Positions 1-8,803 are shown, numbered from the stretch's first letter. The stretch is 64,000 bases of DNA from CAVSRC01 sp963781775 (GCA_963781775.1 CAWAHE010000030.1:62001-126000); one strand, 5' to 3'. Numbers and translations are program-made. Notes: a model not told the origin generated them from the letters alone.

Positions 1-806
1 TCAGCATCGCTCAGCGCCGCGTAGCGATGGAAATAGGATTTCGGGTCCTGGAAGGCGGTCTTCCGGAGGCTGCGAAACCGCTCGACGTACCAGCGCCGCA
101 CCTCTGCCTCGTCGGCATCGATGTAGATGGAGAAGTCGAAGAAGTCGGAGACGAACGGCACCGCCCGCCCGTCGCGCGGCAACCGCGAGGTTTGCAGAAC
201 GTTGAGCCCTTCGAGGATGAGGATGTCCGGCCGGTCGATGGTGATCGTCTCGCCCGGCATGATGTCATAGGCGAGATGCGAATAGACCGGCGCAGCGACC
301 TGGCGCTTGCCCGCCTTGATGTCGCTGAGGAAGGATAGCAAGGCCGGCAGGTCGTAGCTTTCCGGAAAGCCCTTGCGCTCCATCAGGTCTTCGCGCTTCA
401 GCACCGCGTTGGGCAGCAGAAAGCCGTCGGTGGTGACGAGATCGACCTTGGGCGTGTTCGGCCAGCGGGCGAGCAGGGCGCGCAGTACGCGCGCCGTCGT
501 CGATTTGCCGACCGCAACCGAGCCGGCGATGGCGATGATGAACGGCGTCACGCCATCGGTGGTGCCGAGGAAGGTGCGCGTTGCCTGATGCAGAGCCTGC
601 GCCGCGCCAACGTAAAGACTGACCAGGCGCGACAGCGGCAGGTAAATCTCGACCACGTCGTCGAGCGAGATCGGGTCGTTGAGCGACCTCAGCCGCGATA
701 GGTCCTCGCCGGTGAGCGTCAGCGGCGTATCGGCACGCAGCTTCGCCCACTCCTCGCGGCTGAACAGCCGATGAGGCGACAAGTCCTGTGGCGCCGGCCG
801 GTCCAT
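1..806 (-). CDS. coaA: Pantothenate kinase type I, 3' end beyond window
   Basis: Phosphorylates pantothenate in the first committed step of coenzyme A synthesis, in the cytoplasm. The frame stays open to the left edge, giving 268 codons. The family usually has about 310–330 residues, so roughly 50 C-terminal residues are missing. The P-loop GSVAVGKST lies at residues 95–103, followed by VDLVTTDGFLLPNAVL and later ILEGLNVLQ, all typical of prokaryotic type I kinases. The ATG overlaps the hisE stop by one base (TGATG), so it is translationally coupled as the last gene of the histidine operon. The pairing of coaA with hisE is common in Rhizobiales. Confidence 0.95.
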   Translation of the reverse strand, partial: MDRPAPQDLSPHRLFSREEWAKLRADTPLTLTGEDLSRLRSLNDPISLDDVVEIYLPLSRLVSLYVGAAQALHQATRTFLGTTDGVTPFIIAIAGSVAVGKSTTARVLRALLARWPNTPKVDLVTTDGFLLPNAVLKREDLMERKGFPESYDLPALLSFLSDIKAGKRQVAAPVYSHLAYDIMPGETITIDRPDILILEGLNVLQTSRLPRDGRAVPFVSDFFDFSIYIDADEAEVRRWYVERFRSLRKTAFQDPKSYFHRYAALSDA

Positions 807-1138
807 CAACGGTTCACCTTCCCGCGCGCCGCCTTTTCGGCGAGCCCGCCCTGCGAGGTGCGTTTTTCGAGCTCCGCCATCACCGCAGATAGTTCGACAC
901 CGCCCGCCTTCAGCATGACCAGCAGGTGGTAAAGAACGTCGGCGGCCTCCGCGGTCAGGTGCTGCTTGTCGCCACCGACCGCGGCGAGCGCCGCCTCGAC
1001 CGCCTCTTCGCCGAATTTTCGGGCGCAACGCTCGACGCCCTCGCCGAGCAGTTTCGCCGTGTAGGACGACGCCGGATCGGCGGCGCTGGCGCGCGCGTCG
1101 ACGATTGTGGCGAGGTCAGCGAGGGTGAATGTGCTCAT
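806..1138 (-). CDS. hisE: Phosphoribosyl-ATP pyrophosphatase
   Basis: Removes pyrophosphate from phosphoribosyl-ATP, the second step of histidine synthesis. The 110-residue protein is the stand-alone form, not fused to HisI. It shows the metal-binding segments EEAVEAALAA and EAADVLYHLLVML of the MazG-like all-alpha pyrophosphatase fold. It starts 3 bp after the hisF stop and shares one base with the coaA start, so it is part of the same minus-strand operon. The hisI, hisG and hisD genes are not in this window. Confidence 0.96.
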   Translation of the reverse strand: MSTFTLADLATIVDARASAADPASSYTAKLLGEGVERCARKFGEEAVEAALAAVGGDKQHLTAEAADVLYHLLVMLKAGGVELSAVMAELEKRTSQGGLAEKAARGKVNR

Positions 1139-1141
1139 CGT

Positions 1142-1930
1142 CTAGTCGTCCAGCCGTACCGGCACGCCGAAGGCAGCCATGTATTCTTTCACCTGGCGGA
1201 TGGTGAAAGTGCCGAAGTGGAATATGGAGGCCGCGAGCACGGCCGAGGCGTGTCCGAGTGTCACGCCCTCGACCAGGTGATCCAGCGTGCCGACCCCGCC
1301 GGAGGCGACCACTGGCACCGGCACCGCGTCGGCGATCGTCCGGGTCAGTTCGAGGTCGAACCCGTCGCCGGTCCCGTCGCGGTCCATCGAAGTCAACAGA
1401 ATCTCGCCGGCGCCGAGCTTCGCCACCTCTTCGGCATAGGCAATGGCGTCGATCCCGGTCGGCGTGCGGCCGCCATGGGTGTAGACTTCCCATTCGTTGC
1501 AGTTGTCGCCGCCCGGCTGACGGTCGCGCCGTCGCTTGGCGTCGATCGCCACGACGATTGCCTGGGCCCCGAACTTCTCCGAGGCCTCGCGGACCACTTC
1601 GCGGCGGTCGACCGCGCCGGTATTGATCGACACCTTGTCGGCTCCGGCAAGCAGGAGTGCGCGCACGTCCTCGACGGTGCGTACGCCGCCACCGACCGTC
1701 ACCGGCATGAAGCATTGCTCCGCCGTTCGCGCGACCACATCGAGGAGGATGCCACGCTTCTCGTGGCTGGCGGTGATGTCGAGGAAGCACAATTCGTCGG
1801 CGCCGGCGGCGTCGTAGGCGCGTGCGGCCTCGACCGGATCGCCGGCGTCGGTCAGATCGACGAAACGCACGCCCTTGACGACACGGCCGTCTTTCACGTC
1901 CAGGCAGGGAATAACACGGGTCTTCAGCAT
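1142..1930 (-). CDS. hisF: Imidazole glycerol phosphate synthase, cyclase subunit
   Basis: TIM-barrel cyclase that joins PRFAR and ammonia (from HisH) into imidazole glycerol phosphate and AICAR. The start is the ATG giving MLKTRVIPCLDVKDG; the frame is open 24 codons further upstream, but that extension is not like the family. At 262 residues the length is normal. The catalytic Asp is in CLDVKDG and the second in AIDAKRRR; phosphate-binding glycines are in TVGGGVRT and ASGGVGT. It lies downstream of hisH and hisA, separated from hisA by a small membrane-protein gene. Confidence 0.97.
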   Translation of the reverse strand: MLKTRVIPCLDVKDGRVVKGVRFVDLTDAGDPVEAARAYDAAGADELCFLDITASHEKRGILLDVVARTAEQCFMPVTVGGGVRTVEDVRALLLAGADKVSINTGAVDRREVVREASEKFGAQAIVVAIDAKRRRDRQPGGDNCNEWEVYTHGGRTPTGIDAIAYAEEVAKLGAGEILLTSMDRDGTGDGFDLELTRTIADAVPVPVVASGGVGTLDHLVEGVTLGHASAVLAASIFHFGTFTIRQVKEYMAAFGVPVRLDD

Positions 1931-1937
1931 CGGTGCC

Positions 1938-2258
1938 TCACGACGATCCGGATGGCGGAGGCACGGCCTTGCGGAGGTCGGCGGCGCGCATGATCGCGGC
2001 AACGATCAGCCAGACCAGCAGCGCGAGCCCGCCGAGAGGGATGGTGGCCAGCATGAGCCAGCCCATCACGCCGAGCGTGTAGAGCGTGCCGCCGATATCG
2101 GTGCCGTTCACCACGCAGGGATTGATCGAACCCTCGTTGAGCGCGCAACCACTCGCGTTGGCGATCCAACCGGCCACGATCACCGAAATGATCGGCGCCA
2201 CGGCGATGAGCAGGATCGCCGCCAGCACGATCCACATGACGATCCATCTTGTCCGCAT
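1938..2258 (-). CDS. Small two-helix membrane protein in the his operon
   Basis: A 106-residue protein of unknown function. It has a hydrophobic helix at about residues 5–30 (WIVMWIVLAAILLIAVAPII), a polar loop with two cysteines (CALNEG, NPCVV), and a second helix at about residues 60–90, ending in a short polar tail. No catalytic motif is visible. It fills the gap between hisA and hisF with only 7 and 12 bp on either side, so it is almost certainly cotranscribed with them. Nothing in the sequence ties it to histidine synthesis. I do not recognise the family. Confidence 0.75.
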   Translation of the reverse strand: MRTRWIVMWIVLAAILLIAVAPIISVIVAGWIANASGCALNEGSINPCVVNGTDIGGTLYTLGVMGWLMLATIPLGGLALLVWLIVAAIMRAADLRKAVPPPSGSS

Positions 2259-2270
2259 CGCGCACGGTCC

Positions 2271-3008
2271 TCACGCCGCCTCGCGCTCGGCGATGAGCGT
2301 CAGCGCCGCCGCTGGATCGAGCCGTCCGTCATAGAGCGCCCGCCCGGCGATGGCGCCTTCCAGGATCGCGCAGTCGGGCTCGAGCAGCCGTTCGACGTCG
2401 GCGAGCGACGCGAGGCCGCCCGAGGCGATCACCGGGATCGACACGGCGTTGGCGAGTTTCAGCGTCGCCGCGATGTTGAGGCCCTTGAACAGGCCGTCGC
2501 GGTCGATGTCGGTGTAGATGAGCGCGGCAACGCCGGCGTCCTCGAAGCGGCGGGCGAGATCGATTGCCGCCATCTCGGTCGTCTCCGCCCAGCCGTTGAC
2601 CGCCACCTTGCCACCGCGCGCGTCGATGCCGACGGCAACCTGGCCGGGGAAGGTTCGCGCCGCGGTCTTCACCAAGTCCGGGTCGCTCACCGCGACGGTG
2701 CCGAGGATCACGCGCGCCATGCCCTTGGCGAGCCAGCCCTCGATCGCGGCCATGTCGCGGATGCCGCCGCCGAGCTGCACAGGAACGGTGGTCGCGGCCA
2801 GGATCGCATCGACCGCCGTGCCGTTGACCGAGCGGCCGGCGAAGGCGCCATTGAGGTCGACCACGTGCAGCCGCTGGAAACCGGCCGCGGCGAAGGCGCG
2901 GGCTTGGGCTCCGGGATCGCGGTTGAACGTCGTGGCCAGCGCCATGTCGCCCTGCACCAGGCGAACGCAGGCGCCGTCTTTCAGATCGATGGCGGGGAAA
3001 AGGATCAT
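2271..3008 (-). CDS. hisA: ProFAR isomerase (HisA)
   Basis: Isomerises the aminoaldose ProFAR to the ketose PRFAR in the fourth step of histidine synthesis. I chose the ATG giving MILFPAIDLKDG because it overlaps the hisH stop as ATGA, the usual coupling. An ATG three codons upstream (MAAM...) is possible. The 245-residue (βα)8 barrel has the general acid/base Asp residues in PAIDLKDG and VGIDARGG, and phosphate-binding glycines in QLGGGIRD and IASGGLAS. Confidence 0.96.
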   Translation of the reverse strand: MILFPAIDLKDGACVRLVQGDMALATTFNRDPGAQARAFAAAGFQRLHVVDLNGAFAGRSVNGTAVDAILAATTVPVQLGGGIRDMAAIEGWLAKGMARVILGTVAVSDPDLVKTAARTFPGQVAVGIDARGGKVAVNGWAETTEMAAIDLARRFEDAGVAALIYTDIDRDGLFKGLNIAATLKLANAVSIPVIASGGLASLADVERLLEPDCAILEGAIAGRALYDGRLDPAAALTLIAEREAA

Positions 3009-3655
3009 GGCCGCCACGCCAGGAAGTTGGCGATGAGCTTCAGCCCGAGCTTCTGGCTCTTCTCCGGATGGAACTGCGAGCCGGCGACGTTGCCGCGCGC
3101 GACGATCGCGGTGACCGGGCCGCCATAGTCGGCGACCGCCGCCACGTCGTCCTCGCGCTCCGCCGCCAGGTGGAAGCCGTGCAAGAAATAGGCGTGCCAG
3201 CCCTCGGGTCCGAAGGCGATGCCGTCGAACAGGGGGTGCTGCGTCATCGCCGTCATCGTGTTCCAGCCCATGTGCGGCACCTTGAGCGCCGGGTCGTTGG
3301 GTTCGACCGCGCGCACCTCGCCGGGAATGCGGTCGAGCCCTTCGGTCACGGCGTGCTCGACCCCGCGGGTGGCGAGAAGCTGCATGCCGACGCAGATGCC
3401 GAAGAAGGGCCGCCCCTTGTCGTCGATGGTCTCGTTGATAGCCTCGATCATGCCATCGGTGGCGTCGAGGTTGCGCTTGCAGTCGGCGAAGGCGCCATCG
3501 CCGGGCAGCACGACGCGGTCGGCGCGCGCCACGATGTCGGGGCTAGCGGTCACCACCACGTCCTCGCTGCTGCCGCTGGCGGCGATGGCATACTGGAACG
3601 CCTTCTCCGCCGAGCGCAGGTTGCCGGCGCCGTAGTCGATGATGGCGACAGTCAC
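3005..3655 (-). CDS. hisH: Imidazole glycerol phosphate synthase, glutaminase subunit
   Basis: Class I glutamine amidotransferase that supplies ammonia to HisF. The 216-residue protein starts with a GTG that overlaps the upstream DUF2628 stop (GTGA). N-terminal VAIIDYGAGNLRS and the nucleophile loop FFGICVGMQLL (Cys) are typical; the His–Glu pair is in SQFHPEKS near the C-terminus. A loop at about residues 25–40 (SGSSEDVVVTASP) is a little longer than in E. coli, as is usual in alphaproteobacteria. Confidence 0.97.
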   Translation of the reverse strand: MTVAIIDYGAGNLRSAEKAFQYAIAASGSSEDVVVTASPDIVARADRVVLPGDGAFADCKRNLDATDGMIEAINETIDDKGRPFFGICVGMQLLATRGVEHAVTEGLDRIPGEVRAVEPNDPALKVPHMGWNTMTAMTQHPLFDGIAFGPEGWHAYFLHGFHLAAEREDDVAAVADYGGPVTAIVARGNVAGSQFHPEKSQKLGLKLIANFLAWRP

Positions 3656-4185
3656 GACGTGCCTCCGGGCGCCGGGAACAGCCCGACCACTTCGCCGGCC
3701 TCGGCCGACGGCCTGGCGGGCTCGGACCGCGTCGTATCCGCGATCGCCGGGACGGTGCTCGCCGTTTCGGGTTGCGGCGGCGCGGCGTCAGCCGTCGGTG
3801 CGGGTTCGGCGGGCGGCTGCCACTGCGCGAAGAAGCGGGTTTCGACCTCGCGGCGTCGGCCCTCGACCACGCCGATGAAGTCGTAACCGCGTGAAGTGAG
3901 CTTCCGTCGCCGCAGCGTGTTGCCCTCCAGCGCGAACAGGAGATGCCCGAGTGCCAATGCCACCCATGGCAACGGTCCGCCGAATCTCTCGCTCAGCACG
4001 CCGAGGCCGATGATGGCCGCGACATAGAGCACGAACACCAGCCACATGCGCCGGAACAGGAGCCAGAGCTCCGGGATGAACAGCGCCGGCCAGCAGAAGC
4101 CGTCCTTGACGAAGACGAAGCGCACCGGGTCGGGTGCGGTCTCGCCGGTACGCGGCGGCGGTGCGAAGACGGTATAGAGCGGCAT
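3652..4185 (-). CDS. DUF2628 membrane protein
   Basis: A 177-residue protein of the DUF2628 family, function unknown. The N-terminal part (MPLYTVFAPPP, then FVKDGFCWPALFIPELWLL) is the family hallmark. Two membrane helices follow at about residues 47–65 and 72–88, then GYDFIGVVEGR and a proline/alanine-rich C-terminal tail of about 50 residues. It sits between hisB and hisH, a placement I know from other Rhizobiales. The start of hisH overlaps its stop, so the two are coupled. Whether it helps histidine synthesis is not known. Confidence 0.88.
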   Translation of the reverse strand: MPLYTVFAPPPRTGETAPDPVRFVFVKDGFCWPALFIPELWLLFRRMWLVFVLYVAAIIGLGVLSERFGGPLPWVALALGHLLFALEGNTLRRRKLTSRGYDFIGVVEGRRREVETRFFAQWQPPAEPAPTADAAPPQPETASTVPAIADTTRSEPARPSAEAGEVVGLFPAPGGTS

Positions 4186-4195
4186 CGTTCTGCTC

Positions 4196-4789
4196 TCAGC
4201 CGGTCAGCCGGCCTTTGGTCGAAGGAACCCGTCCGGACTGGCGCGGGTCGATGGCGACGGCGGCGCGCAACGCTCGCGCCACCGCCTTGAAGCAGGTTTC
4301 GGCGATATGGTGGTTGTTGCGGCCGTAGAGGTTCTCGATGTGCAGCGTGATCGCGGCGTTCTGCGCGAACGCCTGGAAGAATTCGCGGAACAGCTCGCTC
4401 TCCATCTCGCCGATCTTTACCCGCGTGAAGGACACCTTCCACACCAGATAGGGCCGGCCGGAAATGTCGATGGCGGCGCGCGTCATCGCCTCGTCCATCG
4501 GCAGATGGACGTCGGCATAGCGCGTGATGCCCTTCATGTCGCCGAGCGCCTCGCGGATCGCCTGACCCAGCGCGATGCCGACATCCTCGACCGTGTGGTG
4601 CTGGTCGATGTGCAGATCGCCCTTCGCCTTGACCGTCACATCGATCAGGCTGTGCCGCGCGATCTGCTCCAGCATATGGTCGAAGAAGCCGACCCCGGTC
4701 GTGATCGACGCCTTGCCGGACCCGTCGAGGTCGACGGTTACGTCAATGTCGGTTTCCTTGGTCTTGCGCTTGATCGTGGCACGGCGCAT
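4196..4789 (-). CDS. hisB: Imidazoleglycerol-phosphate dehydratase
   Basis: Dehydrates imidazole glycerol phosphate to imidazole acetol phosphate. It is the monofunctional form (197 residues) without the histidinol phosphatase domain of E. coli HisB. The two duplicated manganese-binding His motifs are seen as DQHHTVEDVG and NNHHIAET, with conserved GFFDHMLEQ and RHSLIDV. It is the first gene of the minus-strand run, so the operon promoter should lie in 4790–4996, a lower-GC stretch shared with the divergent P-loop gene. Confidence 0.97.
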   Translation of the reverse strand: MRRATIKRKTKETDIDVTVDLDGSGKASITTGVGFFDHMLEQIARHSLIDVTVKAKGDLHIDQHHTVEDVGIALGQAIREALGDMKGITRYADVHLPMDEAMTRAAIDISGRPYLVWKVSFTRVKIGEMESELFREFFQAFAQNAAITLHIENLYGRNNHHIAETCFKAVARALRAAVAIDPRQSGRVPSTKGRLTG

Positions 4790-4996
4790 GGCGGCAATCC
4801 TTGTGGCGCCGGCCTTGTATCAGGCGAGGGGCGGGAAGGCCATAAGGTGCATAAAGACGCCGGTCTCAAGCATTGATTGCGAAAGGCTCAGAACACACAA
4901 GGGTTTGGAGCCATGTATACAGCGCATGAAAATCGAATATGCTGCTGCCAAGTGTATGACACCAGATGAGCAAAAAGACTTGGGTTTAAGGAGTAG

Positions 4997-5680
4997 ATGC
5001 TCTCTCCGAAGCACCTTTTGATCTTCGCTGGGCCTAGCGGGGTCGGCAAGTCAACGCTGATCAAGAGTCTCGCAGCCGGACAACTGCCGGTCGAAATCGC
5101 CGCGCTCCTCCCGACTGGCGCTGGCGGGTGGCCGCTTCTGGTAGCCATGCGTCCACAGAGCTGGGCGAAGCACGACATCGGCGACGGCGGGATCGTCTTT
5201 CATATCGATACGACCGATTTTGTCCTGAGGCCGCGTGTTTATGGCCCGATGTTGCGAATGGTCAGAGACGCCAACGCGGTTACGCTCGTTGACCTGGCCG
5301 GGGATCAGGCGCGTGTCGCCCGTCAACTTCTCGATCGCACCTGGAGATATGAGCGCGACCCAGCCAAAGCCGACTTAACCGTAACGCGAGCAGCGCTCCT
5401 GAGTCTGATGCTGTTGCCCGGCAACCGATCGGGTGCCGAGGAAGCCGCTGTGACGGACCTCGCGACGAAGGCCGGCATACCCGCCCGCATCGGACAAAAG
5501 CTGGCTTTCTGCCGACGCGATGATTGGCTGAAAAACGCGAATGAGCTGTGTCGCCGACTTGTCCAGACGCAACGGGAAGGACGCCAAATAACTATCATCG
5601 AGCTCGAGGCGACCCACGCGCTTCACGAGGACGCCCACGCGCTCTGGCGCCTCAAGGCTTCCAGCCAAGCCCCGATCTGA
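4997..5680 (+). CDS. Orphan P-loop NTPase, lower GC
   Basis: A 227-residue protein starting MLSPKHLLIFAGPSGVGKST: a strand followed directly by a Walker A motif, as in guanylate-kinase-like small NTPases. No GMP-binding lobe or standard kinase lid motif is recognisable. VTLVDLAGD near residue 97 is a possible Walker B strand. The C-terminal half is helical and contains FCRRDDWLKNANELCRRLV. The ATG follows AAGGAG by 3 bases, a short spacing, so the start is not certain. Codon use (more A/T at third positions) and the AT-rich leader differ from the flanking his and hsl genes, which suggests transfer. Function unknown. Confidence 0.75.
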   Translation: MLSPKHLLIFAGPSGVGKSTLIKSLAAGQLPVEIAALLPTGAGGWPLLVAMRPQSWAKHDIGDGGIVFHIDTTDFVLRPRVYGPMLRMVRDANAVTLVDLAGDQARVARQLLDRTWRYERDPAKADLTVTRAALLSLMLLPGNRSGAEEAAVTDLATKAGIPARIGQKLAFCRRDDWLKNANELCRRLVQTQREGRQITIIELEATHALHEDAHALWRLKASSQAPI

Positions 5681-5842
5681 CTGGCCCCCGACACCGCTTC
5701 CGGGCGGCCCGGCGAGTGGGTTTGCGGTTGGTCAAACCGCCACTACATATGGGGCCTGCCGGTCCAGACAGGCCGGCAAGATCAGGGGCCCAGGCGGGGT
5801 CAAACGATGAACCGCCCACGGCTCGCTTGAAAAGGACAATTC

Positions 5843-6400
5843 ATGGCTCAACCCGCATCCGAGCCCTGGCACGGCACGACCATCATCACCGTGCGCAAGG
5901 GCGGCAAGGTCGTCATCGCCGGTGACGGCCAGGTTTCCGTCGGTCAGACGGTCATTAAGCACAATGCGAAGAAGGTCCGCCCACTCGGCAAGGGCGGCGT
6001 CATTGCCGGTTTCGCCGGCGCCACCGCCGACGCTTTCACGCTGTTCGAGCGCCTCGAAGCGAAGCTCGACCAGTATCCCGGCCAGCTTCTGCGCGCCTGC
6101 GTCGAACTCGCCAAGGATTGGCGCACCGACCGCTATCTGCGCCGCCTCGAGGCGATGATGCTGGTTGCCGACAAGTCGACCAGCCTGGTGCTGACCGGCA
6201 CCGGCGACGTGCTCGAGCCCGAGGGCGGCGTCGCCGGCATCGGCTCCGGCGGCAACTACGCGCTGGCCGCGGCCCGCGCTCTCGTCGACAGCGACCTTTC
6301 CGCCGAGCAGATCGCCCGCAAGGCGATGGCGATTGCCGCCGACATCTGCGTCTACACCAATACGCAGGTCACGCTCGAAACCCTCGATTCAGAAACCTGA
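5843..6400 (+). CDS. hslV: ATP-dependent protease HslVU, peptidase subunit
   Basis: Threonine peptidase of the HslVU (ClpYQ) protease, a proteasome-like double hexamer. The 185-residue precursor has a propeptide of about 11 residues; by alignment with TTIVSV of E. coli, the nucleophile is the first Thr of TTIITVRKGG (Thr12). AGDGQVSVGQT and GSGGNYALAAA are family signatures. AGGAC lies upstream of the ATG. It is followed after 7 bp by hslU. The upstream gap (5681–5842) has hairpin-forming sequence but no convincing heat-shock promoter. Confidence 0.97.
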   Translation: MAQPASEPWHGTTIITVRKGGKVVIAGDGQVSVGQTVIKHNAKKVRPLGKGGVIAGFAGATADAFTLFERLEAKLDQYPGQLLRACVELAKDWRTDRYLRRLEAMMLVADKSTSLVLTGTGDVLEPEGGVAGIGSGGNYALAAARALVDSDLSAEQIARKAMAIAADICVYTNTQVTLETLDSET

Positions 6401-6407
6401 GTGTCTG

Positions 6408-7715
6408 ATGACCACATTCTCACCCCGTGAAATCGTCTCCGAGCTCGACCGCTACATCATCGGCCAGGCTGATGCGAAGCGCGCCGTCGCCATTGCGCTG
6501 CGCAACCGCTGGCGCCGCCAGCAATTGACCGGCGCCATGCGCGAGGAGGTGCTGCCCAAGAACATCCTGATGATCGGCCCGACGGGCGTCGGCAAGACCG
6601 AGATATCGCGACGCCTGGCCAAGCTGGCCGGCGCGCCGTTCCTCAAGATCGAGGCGACCAAGTTCACCGAGGTCGGCTATGTCGGCCGCGACGTCGAGCA
6701 GATCGTCCGCGACCTCGTCGAGGTCGGCATCGGGCTGGTGCGCGATCGCCGCCGGCAGGAAGTGTCGGCCAAGGCCGAACTGGCGGCGGAGGAGCGCGTA
6801 CTCACCGCCCTCGTCGGCCCGGCGGCGAGCCCGGCGACGCGCGAGTCGTTCCGTAAACGGCTGCGCGAAGGCGAACTCGACGACAAGGAAATCGAGATCG
6901 AGGTCAAGGACAGCGGCAACGGCATGCCGTCCTTCGACATTCCCGGCATGCCCGGCGCCAGCGTCGGCGTCATGAACATCGGCGACATGCTCGGCAAGGC
7001 CTTCGGCAACCGCACCAAGACGCGGCGCGTGCATGTGCGCGACTCGCACGATCTGCTCGTCAACGAAGAGTCGGACAAGCTGCTCGACAACGAGGAGGTG
7101 ACGCAGGAGGCGATCGCCGCGGTCGAGAACGACGGCATCGTCTTCCTCGACGAGATCGACAAGATCTGCGCGCGTGAGGGTCGCTATGGCGGCGACGTCA
7201 GCCGCGAGGGCGTCCAGCGCGATTTGCTGCCGCTGATCGAGGGCACGACCGTCGCCACCAAGTACGGGCCGGTGAAGACGGATCACATCCTGTTCATCGC
7301 CTCGGGCGCCTTCCACGTCGCCAAGCCGTCGGACTTGTTGCCTGAGCTTCAGGGTCGCCTGCCGATCCGCGTCGAACTGTCGCCGCTGACGCGTGAAGAC
7401 TTCGTCCGCATCCTGACCGAGACCGAGGCGAGCCTCATCAAGCAATACGTGGCGCTCATGGAGACTGAGGGGCTGACCCTCGAGATCACCGACGATGCCA
7501 TCGATTCGATCGCCACGATCGCAGTGGCGGTCAACTCGAGCGTCGAGAACATCGGCGCGCGGCGTTTGCAGACGGTCATGGAGCGGGTGCTCGACGAGAT
7601 CAGCTTTGCCGCCTCGGATCGCGATGGCGACACGGTGACCATCGATGCGAAATACGTCGAGGATCACATCGGCGATCTGTCGCGCAACACAGATTTGTCG
7701 CGATTCATCCTGTAG
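6408..7715 (+). CDS. hslU: ATP-dependent protease HslVU, ATPase subunit
   Basis: AAA+ unfoldase that feeds substrates into HslV. The 435-residue start MTTFSPREIVSELDRYIIGQ matches the family; the frame is open further upstream inside hslV, but that part is not HslU-like. Walker A is GPTGVGKT at about residue 57 and Walker B is FLDEIDKI. The I-domain lies between them (about residues 110–230). The C-terminus LSRFIL is the conserved tail that docks into HslV and activates it, so the pair should be functional. Confidence 0.97.
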   Translation: MTTFSPREIVSELDRYIIGQADAKRAVAIALRNRWRRQQLTGAMREEVLPKNILMIGPTGVGKTEISRRLAKLAGAPFLKIEATKFTEVGYVGRDVEQIVRDLVEVGIGLVRDRRRQEVSAKAELAAEERVLTALVGPAASPATRESFRKRLREGELDDKEIEIEVKDSGNGMPSFDIPGMPGASVGVMNIGDMLGKAFGNRTKTRRVHVRDSHDLLVNEESDKLLDNEEVTQEAIAAVENDGIVFLDEIDKICAREGRYGGDVSREGVQRDLLPLIEGTTVATKYGPVKTDHILFIASGAFHVAKPSDLLPELQGRLPIRVELSPLTREDFVRILTETEASLIKQYVALMETEGLTLEITDDAIDSIATIAVAVNSSVENIGARRLQTVMERVLDEISFAASDRDGDTVTIDAKYVEDHIGDLSRNTDLSRFIL

Positions 7716-7815
7716 GTCTTGTCGGCCGGCGGCGGCTTCAACTCCGCTGCCGGCCGATGCTATATGGTCTCCTCCGTTGGCCGGGAGTGGCCGCGCGTTC
7801 CGAGAAAACCGCCGA

Positions 7816-8793
7816 ATGCCGCGTCTTTTCCTGCCTTTACGCTTTCTCCTGCTCCTGCCGTTCCTTCTACTTGGAGCGCCGCTTGGCGCGGCCGAGACGG
7901 GTGTCGTCGTGGTGCCGCCCGGCAATCGCTCGGCCGAGCAGCCGGCGATCTCGAACAGCTCGCTCGTGCGCACGGCCGAAACCAGGAGCACCTTCGAGGC
8001 GAAGTATCAGCGGGTTTACGCGTCCCTCGCCGCCGATCATCAGCTGATCGCGAAGATCAAGACCGTCGCCGCGCTCTATGGCATCGACCCGGTCCACATG
8101 ATCGGCGCCATCGTCGGCGAACACACCTACAACGTCGATGTCTTCGACACGTTGCAGGGTTACTACGTGAAGGCCATCGCCTATCTCGGCGCCGATCCGC
8201 GCTTCGAGTACAAGGGCGAGGACGTCCGTACCTTCGTCAAGCGGCCGCAATTCGCCGCATGCACGGCCACCAACGACTACGATCTGTGGACCTGCCGCGA
8301 GACTGTCTGGCGCACCCAGTTCCAGGGCAAGACGGTTGACGGCAAGGCGTTCCCCGACGATCGCATGCAGAAGGTCTTCTTCCAGCCTTTCTTCGCCGGC
8401 CAGACATTCGGCCTCGGCCAGCTCAGCCCGCTGACCGCGCTGACCGTCTCCGACATTGTCGCGGCAAAGGGCGGCGTGCCGCCGCTCGATCTCAACAATC
8501 CCGGCGCGATCTATCACGCCGTCATGGATCCCGACCTGTCGCTGCAATATATGGCCGCGATCATTCGCCACGACATCGACACCTACCGTCAACTCGCCGG
8601 CTTCGACATTTCGGGAAATCCCGGCGTCACGGCGACGCTCTACAACGTCGGTGATGCCGCGACGCGGGCGCGTGCGCTCGCCGCCGAGAACAAGCGCCGC
8701 AAGGCCAAGGGCCTCAAGCTCATTTACCCGCAGGAAAACTATTACGGCTGGCTGGTCAACGCGCGGCTCGACGAACTGCGCAAGCTGCTTTGA
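7816..8793 (+). CDS. Secreted DUF1402 protein
   Basis: A 325-residue protein of the DUF1402 family, known mainly from Rhizobiales. It has a Sec signal peptide (MPRLFLPLRFLLLLPFLLLG..., cleavage probably after GAAE or nearby). The mature part contains VVPPGNRSAEQPAI, YGIDPVHMIGAIVGEHTYNVD and FFQPFFAGQTFGLGQLSPLTAL. The pattern of a helix with EHTYN and GLGQL looks like a lysozyme/transglycosylase fold, but this is only a resemblance. The start is the ATG preceding the signal peptide. It follows hslU in the same direction and ends 10 bp from the convergent smr gene. Confidence 0.85.
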   Translation: MPRLFLPLRFLLLLPFLLLGAPLGAAETGVVVVPPGNRSAEQPAISNSSLVRTAETRSTFEAKYQRVYASLAADHQLIAKIKTVAALYGIDPVHMIGAIVGEHTYNVDVFDTLQGYYVKAIAYLGADPRFEYKGEDVRTFVKRPQFAACTATNDYDLWTCRETVWRTQFQGKTVDGKAFPDDRMQKVFFQPFFAGQTFGLGQLSPLTALTVSDIVAAKGGVPPLDLNNPGAIYHAVMDPDLSLQYMAAIIRHDIDTYRQLAGFDISGNPGVTATLYNVGDAATRARALAAENKRRKAKGLKLIYPQENYYGWLVNARLDELRKLL

Positions 8794-8803
8794 CCGCCGC
8801 GCC

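Noticed and set aside
926..3886. Long plus-strand frames opposite the his genes
   Set aside because: These are antisense shadows of hisE, hisF, hisA and hisH, typical of GC-rich DNA. Their translations are Arg/Gly-rich and match no family.
5721..5752. Heat-shock promoter for hslVU
   Set aside because: TTTG-N18-CTACATATGG misses several positions of the consensus; not listed as a feature.
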